From Verrucomicrobiota bacterium (GTDB lineage: Bacteria > Verrucomicrobiota > Verrucomicrobiia > Chthoniobacterales > JAFAMB01), in contig JAFAZK010000341.1 in assembly GCA_019239825.1 (NCBI GenBank), forward strand, positions 95,570 through 134,049: a DNA stretch of 38,480 nt. The letters run 5' to 3'. Shown piece by piece: positions 1-9,031 of this stretch. The position numbers were made by a program, and so were the translations under genes. Under the pieces are notes generated by a model that did no database searches, was not told the origin of the DNA, and saw nothing but the letters and a program-made list of their open reading frames with translations. The stretch's first letter is position 1; each line of letters begins with the position of its first letter.

Positions 1-218
1 ATAGCCGCGGGGACCTTCATTCGGTCGGTACTCGGCAGAATCTGTACTGAGTTCGTTTTGTGGAACCTTCACTCGACAAAACCAAATCTCACGTCTGAGA
101 TTGGCACAAAAGTTCGTACCCTAGCATACACCACGGAAAATCCCAAGGTGAATGATCAGAACGAAAATCCGCTTGGCGAACACCGAAGTTGAGGTACTCT
201 AAACCTCCCTTGGGAAAC
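1..218. other. Leading non-coding stretch before tRNA-His
   Basis: No convincing gene is seen. A stem-loop at 82-104 pairs AATCTCA with TGAGATT around a 4-nt loop, extended by CC/GG with one bulged A. Read on the minus strand it is followed by TTTTG, so it could be a weak terminator for minus-strand transcription. The rest holds nothing recognisable. Confidence 0.35.
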
Positions 219-294
219 GGTGGTCGTAGCTCAATGGTAGAGCCCTGGATTGTGGTTCCAGCTGTTGCGGGTTCGAGTCCCGTCGACCACCCCA
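219..294 (+). tRNA. tRNA-His (anticodon GTG)
   Basis: This gene decodes histidine codons CAC and CAU. The cloverleaf can be drawn by eye. The extra 5' G typical of tRNA-His (G-1, base 219) faces C73 (base 291). A 7-bp acceptor stem joins 220-226 to 284-290. The D arm has GCTC/GAGC. The anticodon stem CTGGA/TCCAG encloses the loop TTGTGGT with anticodon GTG. The T arm contains TTCGAGT. CCA is encoded at 292-294. It stands alone with no second tRNA beside it. No integrase or duplicated 3' end is visible, so it does not appear to be an occupied attachment site here. Confidence 0.97.
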
Positions 295-713
295 CAACAC
301 TCGCAATTTGCGGTTCGCGGCTAGCGGGTCATATGCCCAATCGGTCTCTGCATTGAAGCCACAGATCCACTTCCTTCGGCCAAGCGCGCAAGGTGCCTGT
401 AGTGACGAGCTCCGGCTCGTCCGCGTCCTTACTGAGACGCGTACTTCGGGAAAACGCGACCTGATTGCCCTCCGTTCCGGCAAAATCAGGCATCGGCTGT
501 TTTACGACGACCTGGTTTTGAACCTTATTTGGTGGGACGAGGCTCCCGAACGGACTCACAACCCCAGCGAATTGACTGACGAGAGCCGTTTGCCAGCGGC
601 GATACAGCAGCTTCACCGAGCTAGAAACAAATCTTAGCAGATCAGCCTGCCCAAAACCCAAAAACCGAAATCTGTGTAATCAGCGGATCTAACCCTTTCT
701 CATCCGCGGTTCA
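295..713. other. Non-coding gap between tRNA-His and the glycosidase
   Basis: This stretch of about 420 bases has open frames on both strands (for example 308-637 plus and 329-661 minus), but none has a recognisable domain or ribosome binding site. A short inverted repeat, ACGAGC-TCCG-GCTCGT, lies near 405-420. Nothing else can be supported. Confidence 0.4.
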
Positions 714-2159
714 CTATTGGCAGAACTCGATGACGGCCAGGGCGCTGGGCTTCAACGTCAAAGTCAAGTCGGTCGGATCTTTCTCAATCACGTGGACACC
801 CGCAGCGAACGTCTCTGCAGCGTGGCGACGCAATTTTGCTTGTTGTTCCGCAGTCGGGAAATCCGGGCGTCCCATCGCTTCCCATTCTTTTAGCGGCGAC
901 CCGTGATCGTCATCGACCACGTATACTCGGGCGTACTTGGTATGCGGCGCACCTTTCAGCTGAATTTGAAAGGATCGGTCGGAGCCGCTTTCCTCCTGCG
1001 AAACATAATTCCAAACTGCAGCTACCACAGAATTGTTCACCGAATTTCTGGTCGCTAATGCCGAACCGTTATTGAGAGACAGTTGTTGGTCGCCCAAATG
1101 ACTGAGCGCTTTGAATGCGTAGTAACCAGCTTTCGGAATGCTGCCGGTGGCGATGAGCCCGAATCCATCCTGGAACGGGCTCTTGAAGGGTCCGCCTTCC
1201 TCGAAGAACGCATCGGTAAAAGTCCAGTAAGACATTTCCGCAACGAAGCCACCGCTGCATTGCCGGATGTTGTTAGCTAACCAGGCGCCGACGTAAGGTG
1301 TATCTAAGATACCCTTGGAAAGCCCGGCATTGTATTCGGAGAAAATGATCGGTAATTCCGGGTTAGCGGAGGCTTTCACTTGTTCGTACACTTTGCGCAC
1401 CGCCAGAGCAACCATATCCGACCGAGGGATCTGCTTTTCGGTCCCAAACACATTTAGCGAGGTGTCATCCGGATAGACATGGGTCGAGACGTAATCGACC
1501 GGCACTTTGTTCTCGGCACAATAGTGAATGAACCGATCGACCCAAGCAGCCTGAGCTGTCGCCGGCCCACCCACACGCAACAGAGGACTGACCGCTTTGA
1601 GAGCGTTGGCGGTCACTTTGTAGAGTTCGTAATAAGTCCGTTCGGTCGGGTTACCCGCCCAGAAGTCCAGGTTCGGTTCATTCCAAACCTCAAAATACCA
1701 GTCGGCTACTTCCGCCAACCCGTATCTCTCGACCAGGTGCTGAGCAAACTTATAAATGAATTGATACCATTTCTTCCAATCTTTCGGCGGCGATACGATC
1801 GGATGATACCAGAATGGATGAATTGCCTCCTTTGCAGCCAACCCTTCCGGCATGAAGCTAAGCTCTACAAATGGCCGAACTCCATTTCTGAGCAATCCGT
1901 CGTAGATCAAATCGAGGCGAGTAAAATTCAAAACTAGATTACCATCTTCATCCTCGCCGTCATAGATCCCGACGGCGCGTTCAAAGATCCCGTGAAACCG
2001 CACATACCTCGCGTCGACGATCTCTTTGAGCGTCCGCAAATCATTGCGCCAGTCCTCGCACAGCGTGATTGAGGCATGACAGGAACCAAACATGTGCTCC
2101 CAAAAATGAGGAAACGGACTGGTTGAACCGGCCGCATCAATAACGATCGTCTCGTCCAT
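714..2159 (-). CDS. Glycoside hydrolase family 39 (beta-xylosidase-like)
   Basis: This 481-residue protein is a retaining glycosidase of family GH39, whose known members are beta-xylosidases and alpha-L-iduronidases. The TIM-barrel landmarks are clear: VRFHGIF at 53-59, the acid/base motif WNEPN at 159-163 with catalytic E161, and the nucleophile motif FSEYN at 273-277 with E275. These positions match the spacing in characterised bacterial GH39 xylosidases. A C-terminal region of about 110 residues probably forms the family's beta-sandwich. No signal peptide is seen, so a cytoplasmic enzyme acting on imported oligosaccharides is likely. The ATG is preceded by AAGGAG three bases upstream, which fixes the start. 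It lies on the same strand as the MFS gene but 276 bp away, and that gap shows only degenerate repeat-like sequence. Exact substrate cannot be told from sequence. Confidence 0.92.
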   Translation of the reverse strand: MDETIVIDAAGSTSPFPHFWEHMFGSCHASITLCEDWRNDLRTLKEIVDARYVRFHGIFERAVGIYDGEDEDGNLVLNFTRLDLIYDGLLRNGVRPFVELSFMPEGLAAKEAIHPFWYHPIVSPPKDWKKWYQFIYKFAQHLVERYGLAEVADWYFEVWNEPNLDFWAGNPTERTYYELYKVTANALKAVSPLLRVGGPATAQAAWVDRFIHYCAENKVPVDYVSTHVYPDDTSLNVFGTEKQIPRSDMVALAVRKVYEQVKASANPELPIIFSEYNAGLSKGILDTPYVGAWLANNIRQCSGGFVAEMSYWTFTDAFFEEGGPFKSPFQDGFGLIATGSIPKAGYYAFKALSHLGDQQLSLNNGSALATRNSVNNSVVAAVWNYVSQEESGSDRSFQIQLKGAPHTKYARVYVVDDDHGSPLKEWEAMGRPDFPTAEQQAKLRRHAAETFAAGVHVIEKDPTDLTLTLKPSALAVIEFCQ

Positions 2160-2435
2160 AGACTCCTTCTAGAGAGGCAGTTGCCAATTGCAATCGATTT
2201 TAGCGAGATCGGATATGCACAAACCAAGGCGGTGCTTGTTTAGCGAATAAGAGGAGTAATCGGGGAAGGAGCCAGTGGGATACATTGTGTCTTGAGAGCA
2301 CCCTGTCCGTCAGGTTATTCCTTCGTCAGTCGAGTAAAGTCTTGTCGCGGCCGTCTTGTCGCCATAGTCCGGCTCGGACCGAGAAGGCTGCTCCGATCCA
2401 CTCCAGTGCCCTAAAGGTCCGCAGCTCAAACCGTT

Positions 2436-3734
2436 TCACGGCGTTCCAGTGTTATCGGTTACCACCAAACTCTTCAGTTTCATCAAAGGCGTGAAACGTC
2501 CTGACACAGCCACCAACACCAAAGCGACACCGGAAACAGTCAACGTCGATCTGATCCCTATTGTCTCTCCTAACCATCCTCCAAAAAGTGCTCCAAACGG
2601 CATTATGCCAGTTACCAGAAAACGAAACGCGCCGTTCATTCTACCGAGAGCCGAATTGGGCGTAAGAGTTTGTCGAATGGTCCAGGAGAATACCGTGATT
2701 GAAGAATTCCCGGCACTTAAAACAAAGTACGCAGCTGCCAAGCCGACCACGCCGAAGAAATCTCCGGTATGAACAAGCGGAAAACAAAGCGCTGCGACCG
2801 CCACCACCGTTGTCGATAAGATTACGAACGGACCAGGCCCGAATCGGCGGCCGAGTTGTTCTGCTCCAACCGCCCCCATAACCGCGCCCAAACCGCCTAC
2901 ACTGACCGTGATACCGAATAAGCCCGGTCTAACACCAAGATCTCGAGTTGCATAAAGCACGAGGATCGCCATCACTGCGTTCTGAAAAAAATTGTTAGCG
3001 GTAACAAGCCAGAGCAACGATCGAATGTGCCGTTGTTCAGCGACAAACCGGAACCCCTGGCCAATCTGCCGAAAAATGCTTTCTCGCTGGCGTTGGGTCT
3101 GGACTTCACGATGCTTGATTTTAAACAGGCAGAACGCGCTCAGAAAATAGGTAGTCGCATCGGTCAAGACCGCCATAGGCGCTCCGAGCAGCTCCACCAT
3201 GATGCCGCCAAATCCCGGACCAACCGATTGGCCGAGAGCATAGGACATCATGATCTTGCTATTTGCATTAACCAGACGCTGCCGCGTGACGAGTTCAGGA
3301 ACGTAGGTTTGATAAGCCATTTCGAAGACGGTCTTCAAAGAACCCATCACGAACATTACAATGTAGAGTACCCCGAGGTGCATCCAGCCAAGAAAGACGG
3401 CTAGGGGCACGGCAGTGATGAAAACGCCGCGGACCAGATTCGCGGCGATCATCAGTGAGCGGCGAATGCCGTAATCGGCCCAAACACCAGCTGGTAATGT
3501 AAACACCAGGAAGGGTGCAAATTCCGCTGCGCGCAACAGGCCCATCTGCAGCGAGGTCGCATGCAATGTAATCGCAGCCAGCAATGGAACCGCGAACGCG
3601 GTTACTTGCGCTCCCAGAGTTGACACCGTTTGCCCGGTCCAGAAAAGGGCAAACGCCTCGTTAATGAACAAGCGTGATTGCCGTCCCTGCGCCACCGGAG
3701 TGAAGGACCCGGCGGAATCCTCGAGTGTTTTCAC
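2436..3734 (-). CDS. MFS transporter, DHA3-like exporter
   Basis: This 432-residue, twelve-helix major facilitator superfamily protein resembles the DHA3 group (macrolide MefA- and enterobactin EntS-type exporters). The first helix region lies at about 28-53. The loop between helices 2 and 3 carries the MFS motif A equivalent GVWADYGIRR at 83-92. SVGPGFGG marks the helix 5 region, and a central cytoplasmic loop of about 25 residues separates the two six-helix halves. The family exports drugs or siderophores by proton antiport. The substrate here is unknown. The predicted start is GTG at 3734 with no clear Shine-Dalgarno and a hairpin directly upstream. Neighbours give no functional hint. Confidence 0.88.
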   Translation of the reverse strand: MKTLEDSAGSFTPVAQGRQSRLFINEAFALFWTGQTVSTLGAQVTAFAVPLLAAITLHATSLQMGLLRAAEFAPFLVFTLPAGVWADYGIRRSLMIAANLVRGVFITAVPLAVFLGWMHLGVLYIVMFVMGSLKTVFEMAYQTYVPELVTRQRLVNANSKIMMSYALGQSVGPGFGGIMVELLGAPMAVLTDATTYFLSAFCLFKIKHREVQTQRQRESIFRQIGQGFRFVAEQRHIRSLLWLVTANNFFQNAVMAILVLYATRDLGVRPGLFGITVSVGGLGAVMGAVGAEQLGRRFGPGPFVILSTTVVAVAALCFPLVHTGDFFGVVGLAAAYFVLSAGNSSITVFSWTIRQTLTPNSALGRMNGAFRFLVTGIMPFGALFGGWLGETIGIRSTLTVSGVALVLVAVSGRFTPLMKLKSLVVTDNTGTP

Positions 3735-3736
3735 TA

Positions 3737-3753
3737 GGGGTTGGTCGAACCCC
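3737..3753 (-). promoter_or_regulatory. Hairpin abutting the MFS start codon
   Basis: GGGGTT-GGTCG-AACCCC forms a 6-bp stem with a 5-nt loop. It ends two bases before the GTG start of the MFS gene in the transcribed 5' leader. No Shine-Dalgarno is visible between the two, so the hairpin could hinder or position ribosome entry. Whether it acts is inference. Confidence 0.4.
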
Positions 3754-3938
3754 CATTTCCTAAATCAAAACTACGTAAACAACCAAGAGACCAAACGATC
3801 CACCAATTGCTCAATGCAATCCTCGGCGAAAGTGGCTGCACACAGGGGGGAACCGCAACCAAGTTCCGAGCCTTTCCGTATTTGCATTTAAATCAGTCGC
3901 TGAACAAATGCCAAGTATTTTTAACGGCGAATGCACGT

Positions 3939-4073
3939 AAAGGACAACCGCGAATAGACGCGAATAAAAATTTTAACCGCAGACGAACGCAGTCGCAACC
4001 TACGGGCAACTCCAACAGCATTTATTCGCGTCTATTCGTAGTTCACTTCGCGTCCATTCGCGGTTGCCCTTTC
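3939..4073. repeat. Palindromic repeat, CGCGAAT-GACGCGAAT family
   Basis: The left arm at 3939-3970 (CCGCGAATAGACGCGAATAA core) is mirrored by a right arm at 4021-4073 containing TTATTCGCGTCTATTCG and CGCGTCCATTCGCGGTTG. The arms can fold into a long imperfect hairpin with a loop of about 50 nt. A related single arm occurs at 35805-35836. It fills most of the 371-bp gap between the MFS gene and the ABC gene. The rest of the gap (3754-3938) shows nothing recognisable. Confidence 0.8.
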
Positions 4074-4105
4074 AGTCCGCCGCCCGCATTGCTAAAAAGA
4101 GTCCC

Positions 4106-5578
4106 GTGATCCGGTTATTGTTCTTTTCGATCCTTTTGCGCACGGTCGTTGCCAGTGCGGAAACATCGCTGCGTTGGGCTGCTGATCCGAATAGTAACGC
4201 CCCTTACGCCTTCTATTCGAACGGTAAAGATTTGATCGGTTTTGAATGCGAAATCATCAATGCGGTCGCAAAGCGGCTAGGCCGCCGAGCAGAGTTTGTT
4301 CAGAACGATTGGAATGGGCTGATCCCGGGTTTGCAACGCGGACTCTACGATTGCGTAATTGCCGGGATCGAAATCACGCCGGACAAAGCAGAGCAGGTCG
4401 CCTTCAGTGTTCCTTACTATTTCACGTTTGAACAATTCGTTGGACGCCGTGGTTTACCGGCGATCAAGTCGCTCGACGAGCTCGACTCCAGAAAGGTGGG
4501 TACGCTCGATCAAACTGCGGCGCTTCGAATGCTGGAAGAAACACCCGGAGTGATCGTGAAGACTTACGATCAAGAGCTCAGTGCGTACCAAGACATCGTG
4601 AACGGTCGCCTTTTCGGCGTTCTACTTGATTACCCTATCGCGAAATACTATGCGGAACCGAATCCGGCGTTGGAGCTAAACGGCCCACCATTTGGACAGG
4701 TTGCTTACGGCATTGCCATCAATAAAAACAACACCCAGCTAAAGTCGGAGATCGACGCCGCTCTAACCGATATCATCAAGTCCGGCGAATTCCGAAATAT
4801 CCTTTCGCGTTGGGGCTTATGGACGAATGAGGTCGCCAAGGCTTTCCATCAGCCGGCGCAGCCGTCTACACAGGACACAGAATACCAGGCGTTTGTCGCT
4901 GCCCAAACGTCATTACGGACTTTCTGGTCACGCCTGGAAAGTTATGGCGGCGCCTGGCAACTCTTGGGAAATGCGGCGCTGCTTACCGTAGTCGTCTCGC
5001 TAGCCGCCATGCTTGTGGCGATCGGGTTCGGATTTCTGCTAGTCATCTGCCGCCTCTTTGCTCCCCTACCGATTCGGTGGTTTGCAGCCGCTTACATCGA
5101 GGTGATTCGAGGTACGCCTCTCCTGATACAGCTGCTATTCATTTTCTACGGTCTCCCAAAGATTGGACTTCAACTCTCCCCCTTTGTGGCTAGCGTGCTT
5201 GGATTAGGCCTTAACTACGCCGCGTCTGAATCAGAAAATTATCGCGCGGGTCTGCAGTCAGTACCCGAAGGGCAGTGGCAAGCAGCCAGAGCGCTAGGCC
5301 TGACTCAATCGAAAGCACTTCGCCTGGTTATCATTCCGCAGGCGATTCGTTTGGTACTACCACCTCTCACCAACGACTTTATCGCTTTGCTTAAGGATTC
5401 TTCTCTGGTTTCTGCCTTGACGTTATTGGAACTCACCGGCGCCTATAACCGGCTGGCGACTCAGACGTTCGACTATTTCGGCACGGGTCTGCTAGTAGCC
5501 ACTATCTATTTGCTCATTGGCCTCCCATTCGTCCGCATCGCCCGGATGCTGGAGAGGCAGCTGCAACCGCGACGTTAG
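4106..5578 (+). CDS. Fused amino-acid ABC binding protein/permease
   Basis: The protein (490 residues from this start) joins two parts of a polar amino-acid importer. Residues about 20-245 are a family-3 solute-binding domain (APYAFYSNG; GFECEIINAVAKRLG; DVIAGI-like segment DCVIAGIEIT). Residues about 280-490 are a HisM/HisQ-type permease with the EAA-loop signature (QAARALGL...IIPQAIRLVLPP) that docks the ATPase. I chose GTG at 4106 because it gives a clean signal peptide ending ASA just before ETSLRW and has AAAAAGAG upstream. An alternative TTG at 4064 would start inside the palindromic repeat. Such fusions are known, as in GlnP-type systems. No ATPase gene lies beside it, so the ATP-binding subunit must be encoded elsewhere. 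Confidence 0.88.
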   Translation: MIRLLFFSILLRTVVASAETSLRWAADPNSNAPYAFYSNGKDLIGFECEIINAVAKRLGRRAEFVQNDWNGLIPGLQRGLYDCVIAGIEITPDKAEQVAFSVPYYFTFEQFVGRRGLPAIKSLDELDSRKVGTLDQTAALRMLEETPGVIVKTYDQELSAYQDIVNGRLFGVLLDYPIAKYYAEPNPALELNGPPFGQVAYGIAINKNNTQLKSEIDAALTDIIKSGEFRNILSRWGLWTNEVAKAFHQPAQPSTQDTEYQAFVAAQTSLRTFWSRLESYGGAWQLLGNAALLTVVVSLAAMLVAIGFGFLLVICRLFAPLPIRWFAAAYIEVIRGTPLLIQLLFIFYGLPKIGLQLSPFVASVLGLGLNYAASESENYRAGLQSVPEGQWQAARALGLTQSKALRLVIIPQAIRLVLPPLTNDFIALLKDSSLVSALTLLELTGAYNRLATQTFDYFGTGLLVATIYLLIGLPFVRIARMLERQLQPRR

Positions 5579-5666
5579 CGACGGCCAGGAACTCCTCTCC
5601 ACCGTAGTCGCTAACAGCCAGAATTCTGACAAAAACGTAAGTTTCGATCGGGTTTCAGGCTGTTCT

Positions 5667-5688
5667 TTTACAAATTCTTTACAAATCC
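5667..5688 (+). promoter_or_regulatory. Pho-box-like direct repeat
   Basis: Two near-identical 11-mers, TTTACAAATTC and TTTACAAATCC, lie in tandem with an exact 11-bp period, about 130 bp upstream of the phosphoesterase start. PhoB/PhoP regulators bind tandem TTnACA-like elements with one-turn spacing, so phosphate-starvation control of the downstream gene is a reasonable inference. No -10 box could be assigned with confidence. Confidence 0.5.
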
Positions 5689-5814
5689 GACGGAGATTTC
5701 CGGGCCAGACCCGCTTGAGTAAAACTAACGAGCTTCTTGTCCATGGGGTTATCGACCGGGCGGACAAGAGCTCGGGCAGATCAAATCACAACTCACCCAA
5801 AGGACAACTCTCAC

Positions 5815-8733
5815 ATGATGTGGCGACCATGCCTCCGCTCGCGCGGACTCGTTACCCTACTATTATTGCTGGCCGGCGGCCAGCTCATGGCTCAGCAGAG
5901 CGACACTGCAAAGAGCAGGCCGATCTTTGTAACCAGCGGCCAGAAAATTACTCCGACCGCCGCGCCGGGCTCGAATTTGCAGTATTTGAATCCCGGGCTC
6001 ACCGATTTCCCAAATTATATCGCCAGCGGAGGGATTAGCACCGCGGTCAGTCCGGATGGCAATACGCTGTTGGTCCTCACTGCCGGCTATAATAACCTGG
6101 ACAATAGCGCCGGAACTTTTGTCTCCACCGACTCCGAGCAATACGTTTTTGTCTTCGACATTAGCCAGGGCGTCCCGACCCAGAAACAGGTTCTCCAGTT
6201 GCCCAACAGCTATACAGGAATCGCATTCGCGCCCAGCGGCCAAACCTTCCTGGCAGCCGGCGGCGTGGATGACAATGTGCATATCTTTCAACTTCAGAAC
6301 AACGGTCACTGGGCCGACACGGGAACGCCGGTAGCGCTCGGACATAAAACTGGAATCGGGATCGTTTCAGACGGGTCATCGCTTACCGCCGGCGAAGATC
6401 CGCCAGTTGCAGGCGGCGTCGCGGTCGTACCTAATACCACCGTCAATGCGTTGGTCACGAATGTCTACAATGACTCGGTTTCACTAGTAGAGATTACTGG
6501 CACAACCGGTCAAGTTCTGGCTGAACTCGATCTCCGCCCTGGAAAAGTTAATCCCGCAGACAGCGGAAAAGCGGGTGGCGAATATCCGTTTTGGGTGGCC
6601 ATCACGAAAGCAGGCGTCGCCTATATCTCATCGGTTCGGGACCGCGAAGTCGATGTCGTTCAAGTTACCGGCTCCCAATTGAAGTTCGTTACAAGAATCC
6701 CGGTAAAAGGCAATCCAAACAAAATGATTTTGGACTCGGCCCAAGCCAACCTCTACGTGACCGAAGACAACAGCGATCAGGTTGACGTCATCAGCACCAG
6801 CACCAATCAGGTCGTGAGTTTCATTTCAACGGCGGGCCCCCAGAATGTGATTGGCAGCCTCGACACCTATCACGGGTTTATGCCAAACGGTTTGACCCTG
6901 TCTCCAGACGGCAAGAGTCTTTATATCACGGTTGGAGGCACCAACTCCTTAGCCGTGGTCGATCTGACGAAGACCCCACACGAAGTCGTTGGCCTCGTAC
7001 CGACGGGTTACTATCCCAGCGATGTCAGTGTTAGCCAAGACGGGAAGACTCTTTACGTCGTAAACGCCAAGAGCGTTACTGGTCCTGATCCCGACTATTT
7101 TCCTAAAAATACGCCTGCGGAGAATGCTAGTAACCAATACATAGAGAAAGACGAGAAATCGTCGTTGCTCAGCTTCCCCGTACCAAGTTCGTCTGCGCTG
7201 GCCAAGCTCACTCGCCAAGTCGCCCAGAACGACAACTTCGGCAACGGATCCCCAGCTAAGGACAACGGGATCATGAAGGAATTACACAAGCGGATTAAGC
7301 ACGTAATTTATATCATCAAAGAAAACCGCACTTATGATCAGGTGCTGGGCGATTTGGACCGAGGCAATGGCGATCCCTATATCACAGAGTTCGGCGAGGC
7401 TTACACACCGAGCCAACACGCGCTAGCGACGAATTTTGTCGATGCCGACAACTTTTACTGCTCGGGCGATGTCAGCGCAAACGGATGGCCTTGGAGTACT
7501 GCCGCTCGGGAGAGCGATTTCGGCACCAAGTCTGTTCCATTGAACTACGGCTCCAGCCCGGGACCCAAAGGTGGCGGCCGGGGAACGGACTATGAGTATG
7601 AAGGTGACAATCGCGAGCTCAACGTCGGGATAGGGAATCTCGCGGACCGCATCGCTGCCGATCCGGCCACACCGACCGATCCTGACATTCTGCCGGGCAC
7701 CGGAAACGTGGCTGCACCCGATGGTCCCGGAACGGATAACACACAAGCCGGCTACATCTGGGACGCCGTACAACGCGCCAATCTGTCGGTGCGTGATTAT
7801 GGAATGTTCATCGATCTAACGCGTTACTCCGCTCCGCAAGGGATCCCCGGCCTTAGTATTCCGGAAGATCCCAATGCTTTTCAGGACAATGTTCAGGTCT
7901 CATGGGTCACTATGCCGGAATTGCAGAAGTTCTTTGACCCCTATTTCCGCGGGTTCGACAATGTTTTTCCGGATTTCTACCGGGAAACGGAGTGGGAACG
8001 GGAGTTCAGTGGTTACGTGTCCAACAACCAGTTACCTAGTCTCGAGCTCGTCCGCTTCATGCATGATCACACTGGTAACTTCACCACGGCGCTCAATGGG
8101 GTTAACACAGTGGAACTGCAGCAAGCTGATAACGACTACGCAGTCGGGGCCTTGGTAGAAGCACTATCTAAGAGCCCGTACGCCGATGATACCTTGGTGT
8201 TCGTGTTGGAGGATGATGCCCAGGACGGGGCGGACCACGTCGACGCACACCGTTCGATCTTCTTCGTCGCCGGTCCTTACGTTAAACACGGCGCCGTAGT
8301 TTCGACGCCCTACACCACGGTTAATCTTCTGAGAACGATCGAGGATATTCTGGGGACGGATCACTTGAATGTTCGCACCGCCACAGCAGCGCCGATGAGT
8401 GATCTTTTCGATCTCTCGCAAAAGAATTGGGATTTCAAAGCGATCGCCTCTGATTATCTGAAGAATACAACGTTACCTATCCCGACTGGCGCCTACGCCA
8501 GTAAAGCGACCCCACGACCGACTCACGATGCTGCGTATTGGGCATCAAAAACCAAAGGATTCGATTTCAGCGTTGAGGATCATTTGGGGAATGTTGAGAA
8601 GTTCAATCGGATCGTCTGGGAGGGACTGAAAGGATCAGCGCCTTATCCCACGCAGCGCACCGGAATCGACCTGCGCCAGAACCGGCAACAGTTACTGCTC
8701 CGCGCGTCTAGCGCATCGAACGCCGGCAGTTAG
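5815..8733 (+). CDS. Secreted YVTN beta-propeller/phosphoesterase protein
   Basis: This 972-residue exported protein has two parts. The N-terminal half (about 50-470) is a beta-propeller of YncE/YVTN type, with repeated SPDGKSLYITVGGTNS- and SQDGKTLYVVNA-like strands. The C-terminal half is a phosphoesterase of the phospholipase C/acid phosphatase superfamily (PF04185-like). Its ENRTYD motif at 503-508 supplies the usual metal site, and DDAQDGADHVDAHR at 800-813 is the second metal-binding segment. I chose ATG 5815 over the longer frame from 5737 because AAAGGA lies ten bases upstream and the new N-terminus is a typical signal peptide ending LMAQQ. It is probably periplasmic or surface-exposed and releases phosphate. 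The Pho-box-like site upstream supports this. The substrate is not identifiable. Confidence 0.88.
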   Translation: MMWRPCLRSRGLVTLLLLLAGGQLMAQQSDTAKSRPIFVTSGQKITPTAAPGSNLQYLNPGLTDFPNYIASGGISTAVSPDGNTLLVLTAGYNNLDNSAGTFVSTDSEQYVFVFDISQGVPTQKQVLQLPNSYTGIAFAPSGQTFLAAGGVDDNVHIFQLQNNGHWADTGTPVALGHKTGIGIVSDGSSLTAGEDPPVAGGVAVVPNTTVNALVTNVYNDSVSLVEITGTTGQVLAELDLRPGKVNPADSGKAGGEYPFWVAITKAGVAYISSVRDREVDVVQVTGSQLKFVTRIPVKGNPNKMILDSAQANLYVTEDNSDQVDVISTSTNQVVSFISTAGPQNVIGSLDTYHGFMPNGLTLSPDGKSLYITVGGTNSLAVVDLTKTPHEVVGLVPTGYYPSDVSVSQDGKTLYVVNAKSVTGPDPDYFPKNTPAENASNQYIEKDEKSSLLSFPVPSSSALAKLTRQVAQNDNFGNGSPAKDNGIMKELHKRIKHVIYIIKENRTYDQVLGDLDRGNGDPYITEFGEAYTPSQHALATNFVDADNFYCSGDVSANGWPWSTAARESDFGTKSVPLNYGSSPGPKGGGRGTDYEYEGDNRELNVGIGNLADRIAADPATPTDPDILPGTGNVAAPDGPGTDNTQAGYIWDAVQRANLSVRDYGMFIDLTRYSAPQGIPGLSIPEDPNAFQDNVQVSWVTMPELQKFFDPYFRGFDNVFPDFYRETEWEREFSGYVSNNQLPSLELVRFMHDHTGNFTTALNGVNTVELQQADNDYAVGALVEALSKSPYADDTLVFVLEDDAQDGADHVDAHRSIFFVAGPYVKHGAVVSTPYTTVNLLRTIEDILGTDHLNVRTATAAPMSDLFDLSQKNWDFKAIASDYLKNTTLPIPTGAYASKATPRPTHDAAYWASKTKGFDFSVEDHLGNVEKFNRIVWEGLKGSAPYPTQRTGIDLRQNRQQLLLRASSASNAGS

Positions 8734-8760
8734 TTTTCTATCGAAGGACGGATTGAAGGT

Positions 8761-8798
8761 AGCCAGCCTCGAAAGCTTTCGGGGCTGGCTGCTTTTTT
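8761..8798 (+). terminator. Rho-independent terminator
   Basis: AGCCAGCC pairs with GGCTGGCT, and the inner CGAAAG pairs with CTTTCG, giving a nearly continuous stem of about 15 bp. It is followed by GCTTTTTT. It lies 28 bp after the phosphoesterase stop codon, in the right place to end that transcript. Confidence 0.9.
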
Positions 8799-8802
8799 CG
8801 GT

Positions 8803-8882
8803 GGGGATGAGCTCCTGCTTTTCGTCGTCTAGGGCGCCGAATCGCGCGACTGTCCCAGATGACCCGGAGCTCATCCCCGCCG
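8803..8882. repeat. Palindromic repeat, GGGATGAGCTCC family, copy 1
   Basis: The left arm GGGGATGAGCTCCTGCTTTT is mirrored by GGAGCTCATCCCC near 8865-8877. The arms lie about 45 bp apart. A second copy with the same left arm lies at 23215-23323, so this is a dispersed element rather than a chance palindrome. It directly follows the terminator. Confidence 0.75.
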
Positions 8883-8913
8883 GGAATCATCTACCTTCAA
8901 AACAGCACAGCAC

Positions 8914-8990
8914 AGAAAGGCCACGAAGACCACAAGACTGGGAGAGGAATTTGGTTTCAGTCTCTATCTTCGCGTCTTTGTGATCTTTCC
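8914..8990. repeat. Palindromic repeat, CCACGAAGACCACAAG family
   Basis: AAAGGCCACGAAGACCACAAG at 8916-8936 is mirrored by CTTCGCGTCTTTGTGATCTTT near 8969-8988, forming an imperfect long hairpin. Short inverted repeats of this wording are common in gene-poor gaps of Verrucomicrobiota and related phyla (general knowledge). No protein is encoded here. Confidence 0.7.
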
Positions 8991-9031
8991 GTATTGCGGA
9001 TCTTCTCCATTCGGCCGAGGACCTGGGCGTC

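Noticed and set aside
199-483. Minus-strand frame with a DSNPQQLEPQSRALPLSYD stretch
   Set aside because: It is the antisense of tRNA-His, a well-known false protein call.
308-637. 109-residue plus-strand frame after the tRNA
   Set aside because: No domain, no ribosome binding site, and an equally long frame on the other strand.
219-713. Genomic island inserted at tRNA-His
   Set aside because: No integrase and no duplicated tRNA 3' end are visible in the window.
1479-1937. 152-residue frame opposite the GH39 gene
   Set aside because: It is a shadow of the GH39 frame, which has full catalytic motifs and a good ribosome binding site.
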